From a virus: a stretch of DNA of 39,337 nt. Of the stretch, positions 8,378-16,195 are shown one piece after another (position 1 is the stretch's first letter; every line of letters starts with the position of its first letter). The stretch covers positions 1 to 39,337 of IMG/VR virus record IMGVR_UViG_3300021364_003044; one strand, 5' to 3'. A program made the position numbers and the translations under genes. A model generated the notes under the pieces. That model saw only the letters and a list, made by a program, of their open reading frames with translations, was not told the origin of the DNA and made no database searches.

Positions 8378-8650
8378 TTAATCTTTTATCATATAAGGAC
8401 ATACTTGAATCTCATCTACCATCTCCAAACACTTATAAAAATTTATATTTGTATTTTTAGAAAAGTATAATTTTATTAATGACGTTTTTCCAAAAATATA
8501 ATTCTCGTTGTGAGAGATGGTGAACATTTCATGTTTAGTGTTTTTATGTAATTCTATTTCGTGGTTAAAAAATTCAATATCTATTTCTCCATCGTAATAG
8601 GCAATTGTAAAATTTTCAAATTGAAATAATTTTATATTCTCTGGGTATTC
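8378..8650 (-). CDS. Hypothetical protein, about 90 aa
   Basis: I do not recognise this protein. The likely start is ATG 8650 (EYPENIKLF follows the Met), giving 90 residues. An earlier ATG at 8689 would give 103 residues but overlap the upstream gene by 74 nt instead of 35. It is rich in aromatic and acidic residues (FENFTIAYYDGEIDIEFF), predicted beta-rich, with a single Cys near the end (QVCPYM) and no signal or membrane segment. It lies between an unknown protein and a radical SAM gene. A substrate-presenting or accessory role is possible but nothing in the sequence proves it. Confidence 0.55.
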   Translation of the reverse strand, partial: EYPENIKLFQFENFTIAYYDGEIDIEFFNHEIELHKNTKHEMFTISHNENYIFGKTSLIKLYFSKNTNINFYKCLEMVDEIQVCPYMIKD

Positions 8651-9380
8651 CATTTCTCTCCAAATTTGGTCTCCACTTTTCATATCCAATTCTACCTATC
8701 TTTAGTCCATATCCGTCCAATACACACAATCTCACCATTTCCGAATCAAATATTATTCTTTTAAAATTTTCTACATTAAAATAATCTTTATAAAAATCAA
8801 TTAATCTTTGATTACAATTTTCTTGAATTTTTAAAAAAGTTGAAGTGTCACACCACCAAAAATTTTTACAACCTTTTCCCATGGATTTTTTGCAGCTATA
8901 ACTATCCGCAGTTATGAAACTCTCTTCATGTTCTATAAACTCTCTGACAGTCATTCCTTTATTTTTTCTATCAGAAAAATGATTGTCATTTTTAATGATA
9001 GTAGATGAACAAACAACTATTTTATCATAATCGTCAACTTTCATTTCCTTTAAAAAAACGAATTCATTCATTCTTTCTTGTATTTCATTAGTTCTCATTG
9101 TCCTAATGTCAACATCAGTTTTAAATCCAGAAAATTCATAAAAATTTTTTAGCAACATTTTCATTACTTCTGGAAAATAATCAGAGTATAATCCGTACAA
9201 TTCTTCCATAGTATATTTCGTTTCAAAATTAGAATATATGTATACAGTTTTATGAAAATCCATAGAAATATAATTTGTAAGTAAATAATTTATGTCAAAC
9301 CCGTCAAACATTTCTTCCCATATAGGTCGTTTTTCTTCTAATAGAGAAGGCATTCCTACAATATAAACTTTAGTTCTCAT
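8616..9380 (-). CDS. Hypothetical protein, 254 aa, in the radical SAM cluster
   Basis: I do not recognise this family. The protein opens with a beta strand and glycine turn (KVYIVGMPS). It has an internal strand KIVVCSSTII and a cysteine-containing segment (SYSCKKSMGKGCKNFWWC, about residues 161-178). The C-terminus has SEMVRLCVLDGYGLKIGR. The alternating strands and helices suggest an alpha/beta fold such as a transferase, but no catalytic motif is convincing. ATG 9380 overlaps the aminotransferase stop (ATGA-type coupling), so it belongs to the same transcription unit. Confidence 0.65.
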   Translation of the reverse strand: MRTKVYIVGMPSLLEEKRPIWEEMFDGFDINYLLTNYISMDFHKTVYIYSNFETKYTMEELYGLYSDYFPEVMKMLLKNFYEFSGFKTDVDIRTMRTNEIQERMNEFVFLKEMKVDDYDKIVVCSSTIIKNDNHFSDRKNKGMTVREFIEHEESFITADSYSCKKSMGKGCKNFWWCDTSTFLKIQENCNQRLIDFYKDYFNVENFKRIIFDSEMVRLCVLDGYGLKIGRIGYEKWRPNLERNGIPREYKIISI

Positions 9381-10240
9381 CTATCTATTAAATCCATTGA
9401 GCATAAAGCCATTCTGAAAACATCGTTAGATTCAAGTATTTTAATATTTTTTTTAATGAACATAGGTCTTTCTTTTAAAAAAACTGAATTTGAATAAGAT
9501 TTGATGTGGTCATACGTATTTTCTAAATATTTTTTTGTATTTTTCATTCTTTGAATATGATCATTTTTGTGTGAAAATAAAAAATCTGTAGTCAATCCAG
9601 AAAGAGATGTTGATGAAAAATTCATCCTGTTTTGTTGAATCTTATTAATTAATTTTTCATTTGAAAAAGCAAATGCCTGACGAATACCAGTGAAAGAAAA
9701 AAGTTTAGAAAATGTTTTAGTAATAAAAACATTTTCGAATTCCTCACCAAACATTTGATATGTTCCAAAATCACCATAAGCCTCATCAATTATCACCAAC
9801 TTATAATTTTCAATCAATTTCAATATCTCATCTTTGGACAATTGTTCACCTGTTTGTCCATTTGGATTTTCTAAATATAAAACATCTGCATTATTAGAAA
9901 ATTTATAATTATTTTTTTTTGATATTAATTGTATGTGATTCCACGTAGGTAAACTATAGTATATTGTTTTATAATTAAATGTGTATAAAATTCTATCTAT
10001 TAATTCCCATGTACCCAGGCCAATAACCAAATTTGATTTTTTTAAGTTATAGTGAGATGAAATAGAATCGTATACAGTAAAATCATCAGGAAACAAATGA
10101 ATATCAAAATATATCTCATTTAAAAATTCATTAAATTTTTTATTAAGCACGGTATCATAACAGCAATTTTTAGATAAATCAATAATTTCTTTGTTAGAAT
10201 TTTCGTTCTTTATTGTCCAGTCGGGTCTTGAAATACTCAT
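9377..10240 (-). CDS. PLP-dependent aminotransferase, class I/II fold (HisC-like), short
   Basis: 287 residues, against about 350 for histidinol-phosphate aminotransferase. Visible family motifs are the substrate loop NPNGQTG (residues 125-131), the cofactor aspartate in IIDEAYGDF (D152, Y155) and the PLP lysine K179 in TKTFSKLFSFTGIRQAF. The N-terminal cofactor-binding turn is reduced to GLGTWELIDR. The C-terminal small domain looks shortened. It probably transaminates an amino acid or keto acid in the surrounding radical SAM pathway. It overlaps the upstream radical SAM gene by 47 nt. No better start is seen, since ATG 10240 is the only Met before the core fold. Confidence 0.8.
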   Translation of the reverse strand: MSISRPDWTIKNENSNKEIIDLSKNCCYDTVLNKKFNEFLNEIYFDIHLFPDDFTVYDSISSHYNLKKSNLVIGLGTWELIDRILYTFNYKTIYYSLPTWNHIQLISKKNNYKFSNNADVLYLENPNGQTGEQLSKDEILKLIENYKLVIIDEAYGDFGTYQMFGEEFENVFITKTFSKLFSFTGIRQAFAFSNEKLINKIQQNRMNFSSTSLSGLTTDFLFSHKNDHIQRMKNTKKYLENTYDHIKSYSNSVFLKERPMFIKKNIKILESNDVFRMALCSMDLIDR

Positions 10241-11012
10241 AATTTTTTTCGCCTATAAATGTTCCGTTTACATCGCAGTTTTCACAAGAAATAATGCATT
10301 TTCTTTCACCCCTTGTAAGATGCATTCTCATTTTGTTTACATAATCGCTCAACCAAATATCTCTAAAAGAAGATTGCTCTAAATTACCTATGATAATTTT
10401 ATATTTCCAGTCATTATTACAAAATCTTAAATTTAAATTGTAATCCACAACCGTTTTATAAAAAGGAAAATAACAAACCTTATTCTCAAATTGATTATCG
10501 ACATGTTCTCTTTTCCTATTCGTATAATTTAATGGAAATTTAAATTGATTTTTAACAATAATATTTCTACCCCTTACCATTTTCATTTTTTTATCATAAT
10601 TTTCATTCGAATCATATTCATTAAGAACCAGATAATTTAAACCATTATCAAATAAATGATCTATTATTTTTTCATTTTTTAAAATTCTATCACCATTAGT
10701 TATAAGATAAGGTTTATATTTTTTCAAATTATTAATAATACTGTAAACATTTGGATTCAATAAAGGTTCCCCATTACCAGAAAAAGCAAGAGTTCCTGTA
10801 AAATTTAGTTCATCTAATCTATCTTTTAAAATTATAGAATTTTCCACACTCATGTTTAAATTTAAATTAGGATAAAAAGATGATCTTGGACAAAAATAAC
10901 ATTTTCTATTACATAATTCGGTTATGTTGACCTCTATAGACGATAGACCATAATTATTTTCATTAAATTTAACACGTTCTTTTTTAAAATTAATATATTC
11001 TGATTCTATCAT
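10194..11012 (-). CDS. Radical SAM/SPASM protein
   Basis: 272 residues. The radical SAM triad is C34-C38-C41 (ELCNRKCYFCPR), with GEP in FSGNGEPLLNP. A SPASM-type C-terminus is clear: NKVCYFPFYKT, LRFCNNDW, then IGNLEQSSFRDIW and CIISCENCDVNG. This supplies cysteines for auxiliary clusters. SPASM enzymes characterised so far act mostly on ribosomal peptides or proteins. The ATG at 11012 overlaps the stop of the radical SAM-LRR gene (ATGA), so the two are probably translated together. Confidence 0.88.
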   Translation of the reverse strand: MIESEYINFKKERVKFNENNYGLSSIEVNITELCNRKCYFCPRSSFYPNLNLNMSVENSIILKDRLDELNFTGTLAFSGNGEPLLNPNVYSIINNLKKYKPYLITNGDRILKNEKIIDHLFDNGLNYLVLNEYDSNENYDKKMKMVRGRNIIVKNQFKFPLNYTNRKREHVDNQFENKVCYFPFYKTVVDYNLNLRFCNNDWKYKIIIGNLEQSSFRDIWLSDYVNKMRMHLTRGERKCIISCENCDVNGTFIGEKNYEYFKTRLDNKERKF

Positions 11013-13018
11013 GGTATGAAATCGTGTATATCAAAACAAATACTATTATTAAAATAATTTTTATATCCTACATTATCTATTATATCACATTTCATCAATT
11101 TCATTTTTTTAACTTCACCATATATTTTAATGGCATTACCTTCTCCAATTCTTAAAAATTTTAATTTTTTTAATTTAGACAATACACTTATATCTTCTAT
11201 TCTATTATTGATTATTGATAAAGCTTCTAAATTTTTCAATTCCCCTATTTCAGAAATATCAAAAATATTATTGTTATCTAAATTTAAAGATTTTAATTTT
11301 TTTAATTTTTTTAAAAAATTTAAATTTTTTATTTCATTATTATTACAGTCTAATTCTATCAAATTCTCAAACATAGAAATATTTTCTGGATCTTTTAACC
11401 CTATAGAATCTATACTTAAAACCTGCAAATTTTTAAAATTCTTAAATTGCAAAATATGGCCTACTGGATTACCATGAATCCATAAATACTCAATATTTTT
11501 ATTTAAAATAGAAGAAAAATCGCTTACGTTATTACCACCCATCGATAACCAATATAAATCTTCTAAAACATCTAAAGACGATATATCCTTTATATTATTA
11601 TATCCAATATCTATTTTTTTTAATTTTTTTAAATATCTAAAACAAAACGTATCTATGTTACAGTTATGCAGATATAGTTCTTCTAGATTTACCATATCAT
11701 ATAAAAAAGAAACATCCCTCAAATCCTCATCGGACACTTTGAATGTTCTATTTTTTTTAATTGTTTTTAATTCACCTTCATGCTTTTTAATTATTTGGTG
11801 GGCACTATCACTTATTTTTAAATCATTCACTAATTCCCAAATTTCCGGATTCACATTCTTAAATTTTTTACCCTGATATTCATCTAAAATATTCATACTT
11901 TCTATAAATTGATTCATTAAATTCACTGATTGATGATCATTTAATATAATATTATTAAATTGTTTTCTATATTCTATTTCATGGTGTGAATTAAATATTT
12001 CAATGTTAAATTTTTCTCCATTATCTGGAATTATCCATTTTTTTCTAAAATCTAGAGGTATCATATTCTGACGTAAAAATTCTGGAAATTGCAATTGCGC
12101 AGGAACTATCTTTATTTTCATATCCTCAACAAAATTAACTAAGTCATTAATTTTGTTGATATTCATAATACTAATAGTTGGGTGAATTTTAATTTCAAAT
12201 TCCGTTTCGTCAATAAATTTCTTTAATGTATTGAGAACTAATTTCCAAGGTCTACCATACCTGATCACTTCGAATAAATTTTCAGTAGCGTCTATGCTAA
12301 CATCCAAATATACTTTTTTCATCTTCTTCAAAATATTCATTCTATCTTTGGAAGGAAAAATACTACAATTAGTATTAATTCTTATAGTTATCTCAGATAA
12401 ATCACATTGTTTTTCTAATAACTGTAAAAACCAGAAAAATCTAAAACTCAAAAAAGGCTCACCTCCCACTAATGCCACTCTTCTTATTTTACTCAAATCC
12501 GTTCTACCCAACAATTCCACAATTTTATCATGTCTTTTCTGGTTTGCAGTAAAATCTTGATAGTGATTTTCATCTATATCAAATAATTCAGGAATTTTAC
12601 TTATCGCATCATTCCAGACACTACTTTGTCCTGGTCGACAAATTCTACACATAAAATTGCATTTATTATCTAATGATAATTCCAAATCTTCTAATTCTAA
12701 TTCTTGATATCCTTCCTGTTTACAAATATCAATGTAATATTGTCTTTTGCTGATGTACCCCATTCTCTCCGCTTCCCAGCAATTTCGACAGCCTGGAAAT
12801 CCATTACCTTCCTCCAGCAATCTTTCACGCAAATCAAACCAGGCATAACTTCTATGGATTTTATTCAGGTTTTTGACTTTATCAGTGAAAAAATTATCCC
12901 ACGAAAAATTATCCAAATCCTTGTCGTTGAACCAGCAGCAAGGCCGAATTTCCCCATTATTTTGAGTGATTGCAATATGATTAGTTTGATACAAGCATAC
13001 TAAATTTGAATTTTTCAT
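11009..13018 (-). CDS. Radical SAM protein fused to leucine-rich repeats
   Basis: 669 residues in two parts. Residues 1-about 400 form an N-twitch type radical SAM enzyme: C27-C28 in IRPCCWF, C77/C80 in GCRNC, radical SAM triad C120-C124-C127 (DNKCNFMCRIC), and GGEP in LVGGEPFLSF. Residues about 432-633 contain some nine leucine-rich repeats of 21-22 residues of the SDS22/internalin type, for example LKSLNLDNNNIFDISEIGEL. The frame is open throughout, so this is a genuine fusion and not two genes. LRRs bind proteins or peptides, so this domain may recruit a protein substrate. It is coupled by ATGA overlaps to both neighbours. I know of no characterised protein with this architecture. Confidence 0.9.
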   Translation of the reverse strand: MKNSNLVCLYQTNHIAITQNNGEIRPCCWFNDKDLDNFSWDNFFTDKVKNLNKIHRSYAWFDLRERLLEEGNGFPGCRNCWEAERMGYISKRQYYIDICKQEGYQELELEDLELSLDNKCNFMCRICRPGQSSVWNDAISKIPELFDIDENHYQDFTANQKRHDKIVELLGRTDLSKIRRVALVGGEPFLSFRFFWFLQLLEKQCDLSEITIRINTNCSIFPSKDRMNILKKMKKVYLDVSIDATENLFEVIRYGRPWKLVLNTLKKFIDETEFEIKIHPTISIMNINKINDLVNFVEDMKIKIVPAQLQFPEFLRQNMIPLDFRKKWIIPDNGEKFNIEIFNSHHEIEYRKQFNNIILNDHQSVNLMNQFIESMNILDEYQGKKFKNVNPEIWELVNDLKISDSAHQIIKKHEGELKTIKKNRTFKVSDEDLRDVSFLYDMVNLEELYLHNCNIDTFCFRYLKKLKKIDIGYNNIKDISSLDVLEDLYWLSMGGNNVSDFSSILNKNIEYLWIHGNPVGHILQFKNFKNLQVLSIDSIGLKDPENISMFENLIELDCNNNEIKNLNFLKKLKKLKSLNLDNNNIFDISEIGELKNLEALSIINNRIEDISVLSKLKKLKFLRIGEGNAIKIYGEVKKMKLMKCDIIDNVGYKNYFNNSICFDIHDFIP

Positions 13019-13749
13019 AATATTAACTCTTTTAATGTATCATAACTTGATACATCTAAGGAAATAAAAAATTGATACACATCATCACCATAAGCAAAAG
13101 CATCATGCCATTTTATACTATCATGGAGATAAATTCTTCCGTCCTCAATATTTCTCTCTTCAACATAATTCTCATATCTTTTTTTAATATCATTCCATTG
13201 ATTACCTTTTTCATTGTCATTCAAGTATCTAATTTTCATTTTTTCGGAATTCACAGTGCCCCATAATCTCAACCATTTTGTGGGATGATCCGTATCATAA
13301 TGAGGTTTCAAATGGCCCATAGAATGCCATTTTAAAATGCAAGATCGTGTCATGTGTTTTTTTAAAACTCTTAAAGGTTCTAAAGATTTCAATTTCATCA
13401 AATCGGTGGGAATTCTAAAAGAGGTTTCGATCAATGCGTCTTCAGGTATATTTGAAAAACTTAAATTATTATAAAAATTAGTAAAATTTTCAGGTGTATC
13501 TTCATAATGATTGATAAAATACCATCTGTCTAAAGGCCAACAAGATGGTTCATCAACATTATCTAATTTACCGTTTAGATTCACAAGTGGTATAGCATAT
13601 CTAGGAAATTCTTTAAATTTATCACCCCAAACTCTAAAAAAAGAATCATACTCTGTTATTTCTTTTAAAAAAAGCTCTTTATCTATCTTTATTTTAAGAG
13701 GTGTTAAATTTCTCAAATGAATTTTATAATAATCTTCTCTACTAATCAT
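13015..13749 (-). CDS. Putative Asp/Asn beta-hydroxylase-like 2OG-Fe(II) oxygenase
   Basis: 244 residues from ATG 13749; a TTG four residues' distance earlier is not needed. An HxD iron motif is in LKPHYDTDHP, followed by WLRLWGTVN. The distal histidine is probably in IKWHDAFAYG, with DDVYQFFISLDV as the final strand. This order (HxD...H, cupin-like strands) is that of aspartyl/asparaginyl beta-hydroxylase-like oxygenases, which use 2-oxoglutarate and O2. The gene directly upstream (13742-14188) is a second enzyme of the same fold and overlaps it by 8 nt. The substrate may be a peptide, a free amino acid or a pathway intermediate. Confidence 0.65.
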   Translation of the reverse strand: MISREDYYKIHLRNLTPLKIKIDKELFLKEITEYDSFFRVWGDKFKEFPRYAIPLVNLNGKLDNVDEPSCWPLDRWYFINHYEDTPENFTNFYNNLSFSNIPEDALIETSFRIPTDLMKLKSLEPLRVLKKHMTRSCILKWHSMGHLKPHYDTDHPTKWLRLWGTVNSEKMKIRYLNDNEKGNQWNDIKKRYENYVEERNIEDGRIYLHDSIKWHDAFAYGDDVYQFFISLDVSSYDTLKELIL

Positions 13750-14188
13750 CAATTAATACTCCAACAATATGTAATCTTTTTTCCAATGATGCATTTATTG
13801 CTGTATGAGGTTTTGTTGTATCTAAAATATAATAATTTCCATCTGCGGGAAGTTGTAAAACCTTTTTATCAACAATGAAAAAACAGCTGCTATTTGTTAT
13901 GATTGGAATATGTAATCTTTTGGTGGGATCTTGATGATATGTCAAACAAGTTTTAGGTTTCATTCTCATCAGTCTGGTTCTAACTAAATTCAATTCAGAG
14001 ATGATTGAATTTATATAAGGCAAATCGAATAAAAAATATTTAAAATCACTCTCAGTGTGATTCATCTCTGATATTCTTCTAGAACCATAAAAAGGATCTT
14101 CACAACCTTTTACGGTTTGTAAACAAATTTGATCATCATATTCTGGAATATTTTCTAAATCATATAAAATTTTTTTTATGTCATACAT
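13742..14188 (-). CDS. Small Asp/Asn beta-hydroxylase-like 2OG-Fe(II) oxygenase
   Basis: 148 residues, essentially the catalytic cupin core only. Motifs are RMKPKTCLTYHQDPTKR (HxD), HIPIITNSSCFF, then TTKPHTAINAS (distal His) and KRLHIVGVL (Arg that would bind 2-oxoglutarate). This matches the HxD...H...R signature of aspartyl/asparaginyl hydroxylase-like proteins common in marine phages. It lies beside a larger relative, forming a tandem oxygenase pair upstream of the radical SAM-LRR gene. Hydroxylation of a peptide, amino acid or lipid is plausible. The substrate is unknown. Confidence 0.72.
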   Translation of the reverse strand: MYDIKKILYDLENIPEYDDQICLQTVKGCEDPFYGSRRISEMNHTESDFKYFLFDLPYINSIISELNLVRTRLMRMKPKTCLTYHQDPTKRLHIPIITNSSCFFIVDKKVLQLPADGNYYILDTTKPHTAINASLEKRLHIVGVLIDD

Positions 14189-14191
14189 ATA

Positions 14192-14614
14192 TCATGCAAT
14201 GTCTGCCACATCTACGGTTTCACTTGAAATAACAGTTAATCCACTTTCCGAAATTCTCGTAGTAAAAGATTGCAAATATTGTAATGCCACGTCATAATGC
14301 TCTAAATGATGAAAATAGTATCTTAATTTAATATTACCCTCGGTTGTATAAGATGCATTGTTTTTCATATCAGAATAATATATTTCTTCACTTAAATATT
14401 TCGCCAAACAATAATAATAATTTATAAATGTAAATCCGCCATGCACACTTTCATCGTATGTTGAAAAATCTTGATGATCTGCAGTACCAGAATTGTAAAA
14501 ATCTTCATATAATTTTTGCCCAGAATTTGCAATAAATACATTTTCCGCATCAGCAATCGATAGACCATCATATTGTTCTGATTTTGATAAAATTATTATT
14601 ATTTCTTTTGCCAT
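14192..14614 (-). CDS. Hypothetical protein, 140 aa
   Basis: Not recognised. The start ATG 14614 has a good AGGA sequence seven bases upstream. The protein begins with a hydrophobic strand (KEIIIILSKSE). Its middle is rich in Tyr and His (FTFINYYYCLAKYLSEEIYYSD, split by charged turns), and it ends in an acidic Ser/Thr tail. No membrane segment, signal peptide or metal motif is clear. It sits between the SGNH hydrolase and the small oxygenase and is likely in the same operon. Confidence 0.55.
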   Translation of the reverse strand: MAKEIIIILSKSEQYDGLSIADAENVFIANSGQKLYEDFYNSGTADHQDFSTYDESVHGGFTFINYYYCLAKYLSEEIYYSDMKNNASYTTEGNIKLRYYFHHLEHYDVALQYLQSFTTRISESGLTVISSETVDVADIA

Positions 14615-15339
14615 TATAGTCCTATTAATTTATTAATTTTTTTAAAAATTTTATAATGAGATTCCTCATTGGGATGATTATCAAATTTTGACAATCTATT
14701 GTATACTTTTTTGTCACTCACCACATTGTACCCTAATCCGCAAAAACCAAATGGATAACCAAACATTTCTATTTTATCATTAAATTTATGTTTTTGTATT
14801 TTTAAATATATATCTTTTTCATAAATTAATGGAGGAGGAGATGATTTTACATGAAATTTTTGCTTAATATCAGAATTTAATTTTTCAAAACAATCTACCA
14901 TTTCTACTAAATCATCGTTCCATGGTTTTGGACCACTAATTCCAAAATATTTTATTTTTCGATTTTTACATATTTCCTGTAATAAAAATATACTTCTTAA
15001 ATTATTCTCAATCATGTCATCAATATTTAAGTAATCATAAGGTAATCTATATTTATAATTATTGTTAAACTCGTTCAAATATCTTATATAAACACCTCCA
15101 TTAAATGTCGAATCTAAAAAGTTAAATCTACTCCATTCAGTCCACATCACGATAATAAGATCATAATCATTCTTAAATATTTCAGATATTAAACTATTAA
15201 CAATTTGTTCATTACTAGAACCTCGCAAGGCTACATTTTTCACGTAATTATTTTCACTGAAAAAGTCGGGCCATTTTTTTATCGATGAATTTTGAGTTTC
15301 GGTGAAACTACATCCTCCAATTAAAATTCTACTTTTCAT
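14614..15339 (-). CDS. SGNH/GDSL-type hydrolase
   Basis: 241 residues. The N-terminal GGCSFTETQ supplies the nucleophile block (S11, in the phage-style GCSFT form of GDSL). Block II is LRGSSNEQI, block III is DLIIVMWTEWSR, and the Asp/His block is DNHPNEESH (D220, H222) near the C-terminus. SGNH hydrolases cleave esters or remove acyl groups, often from sugars. No signal peptide is visible, so a cytoplasmic role is expected. It is coupled (ATGA) to the small gene upstream and follows a glycosyltransferase, hinting at glycan or acyl-sugar chemistry. Confidence 0.75.
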   Translation of the reverse strand: MKSRILIGGCSFTETQNSSIKKWPDFFSENNYVKNVALRGSSNEQIVNSLISEIFKNDYDLIIVMWTEWSRFNFLDSTFNGGVYIRYLNEFNNNYKYRLPYDYLNIDDMIENNLRSIFLLQEICKNRKIKYFGISGPKPWNDDLVEMVDCFEKLNSDIKQKFHVKSSPPPLIYEKDIYLKIQKHKFNDKIEMFGYPFGFCGLGYNVVSDKKVYNRLSKFDNHPNEESHYKIFKKINKLIGL

Positions 15340-15590
15340 GTCACAAAATTATTAAAAAATTTCGTGTGTTCATTACGAAAATGAATCATCATAAATGGCA
15401 TGTTTAATTCTAAAAAAAAATTAGGTTCTAAATATAAGTTTGATAATATTCTAACATATCTTTTTCCATTCTTTTTGATGCTTGCATATTCTAATAGTGT
15501 GATATTTTCAATCAATGCTCTCTTATCCAATGAAAAAGCAAATTTTTTAAAATCTTGATTTTTAGTGATTAAAAAAGTAATATATGTCAT
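15336..15590 (-). CDS. Hypothetical protein, 84 aa
   Basis: Not recognised. The ATG at 15590 overlaps the stop of the glycosyltransferase gene as TGATG, which decides the start; an upstream TTG would only extend into that gene. The protein is basic and aromatic with strands TYITFLITK and FFLELNMPFMMIHF, and has no cysteine or clear motif. It is probably translated by coupling with the glycosyltransferase and may assist it or the SGNH hydrolase that follows. That is inference from position only. Confidence 0.5.
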   Translation of the reverse strand: MTYITFLITKNQDFKKFAFSLDKRALIENITLLEYASIKKNGKRYVRILSNLYLEPNFFLELNMPFMMIHFRNEHTKFFNNFVT

Positions 15591-16195
15591 CAAAAGTCTA
15601 ACCAAATTTTATCGTAGTCAGTTTTTATGTAATTTTCATACCAAGGTCCGCCAAGAGTATAATGTAATGCAGAAGAATCACTATTATATTCATATTCACC
15701 AACTAACCAATTCCATGTTAAAGGTATACTACCTATATCATCATTATTTATCCATTTAAACTGATGTAAATCCATTAAATTCATATTCAAAATTTGATGC
15801 ATAGATAAATTAAATTTATCTTTATTGAAAATCATCAAACTAGACCAATTTTTACAATGATAATTGTTATTGATTTTGTTATTCATTTTTATATCAGTAT
15901 TGGAAACATAATCGTGTTTACACAAATAAACTATTTTATCATCGCTTAAATTACTCATTAATTTTTTAGGATTTTTTAAGAATAAAAAGTCATCGTCACA
16001 AAATGCAACCCACTTATTATCAGAACTATCCAAAAGAGGTGTTAAAAATCTAGTTCTGCTAAAATTATTAGTAGTGCTATCTTCCACATAAAGTAAAATT
16101 TTGTTTGTTTTAATATCATATCTATTGAGAGATTTCTTACATTTTTCATAGACAATAGGATAATCAATATTAAAACCTAACCAAAATTCAAACAT
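15590..16195 (-). CDS. Putative glycosyltransferase (GT-A like)
   Basis: 201 residues. A metal-binding DxD motif is in WVAFCDDDFLFLKNP (D67-D69), following an N-terminal alpha/beta half (NKILLYVEDS). The C-terminus has TWNWLVGEYEY and ALHYTLGGPWYENY, typical of small phage GT-A enzymes that end with an H-x-T-x-GGPW segment. These transfer a sugar from a nucleotide donor. Together with the nearby SGNH hydrolase it suggests glycosylation of a pathway product or cell-surface component. The start ATG 16195 overlaps the symporter stop by 8 nt. Confidence 0.7.
   Translation of the reverse strand: MFEFWLGFNIDYPIVYEKCKKSLNRYDIKTNKILLYVEDSTTNNFSRTRFLTPLLDSSDNKWVAFCDDDFLFLKNPKKLMSNLSDDKIVYLCKHDYVSNTDIKMNNKINNNYHCKNWSSLMIFNKDKFNLSMHQILNMNLMDLHQFKWINNDDIGSIPLTWNWLVGEYEYNSDSSALHYTLGGPWYENYIKTDYDKIWLDF

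Noticed and set aside
11130-11477. Plus-strand open frame inside the LRR region
   Set aside because: It is the antisense of the Leu/Asn-rich LRR repeats, whose low-complexity AT-rich codons leave the opposite strand open. No ribosome binding site or sensible protein. The same holds for all other plus-strand frames in the window.
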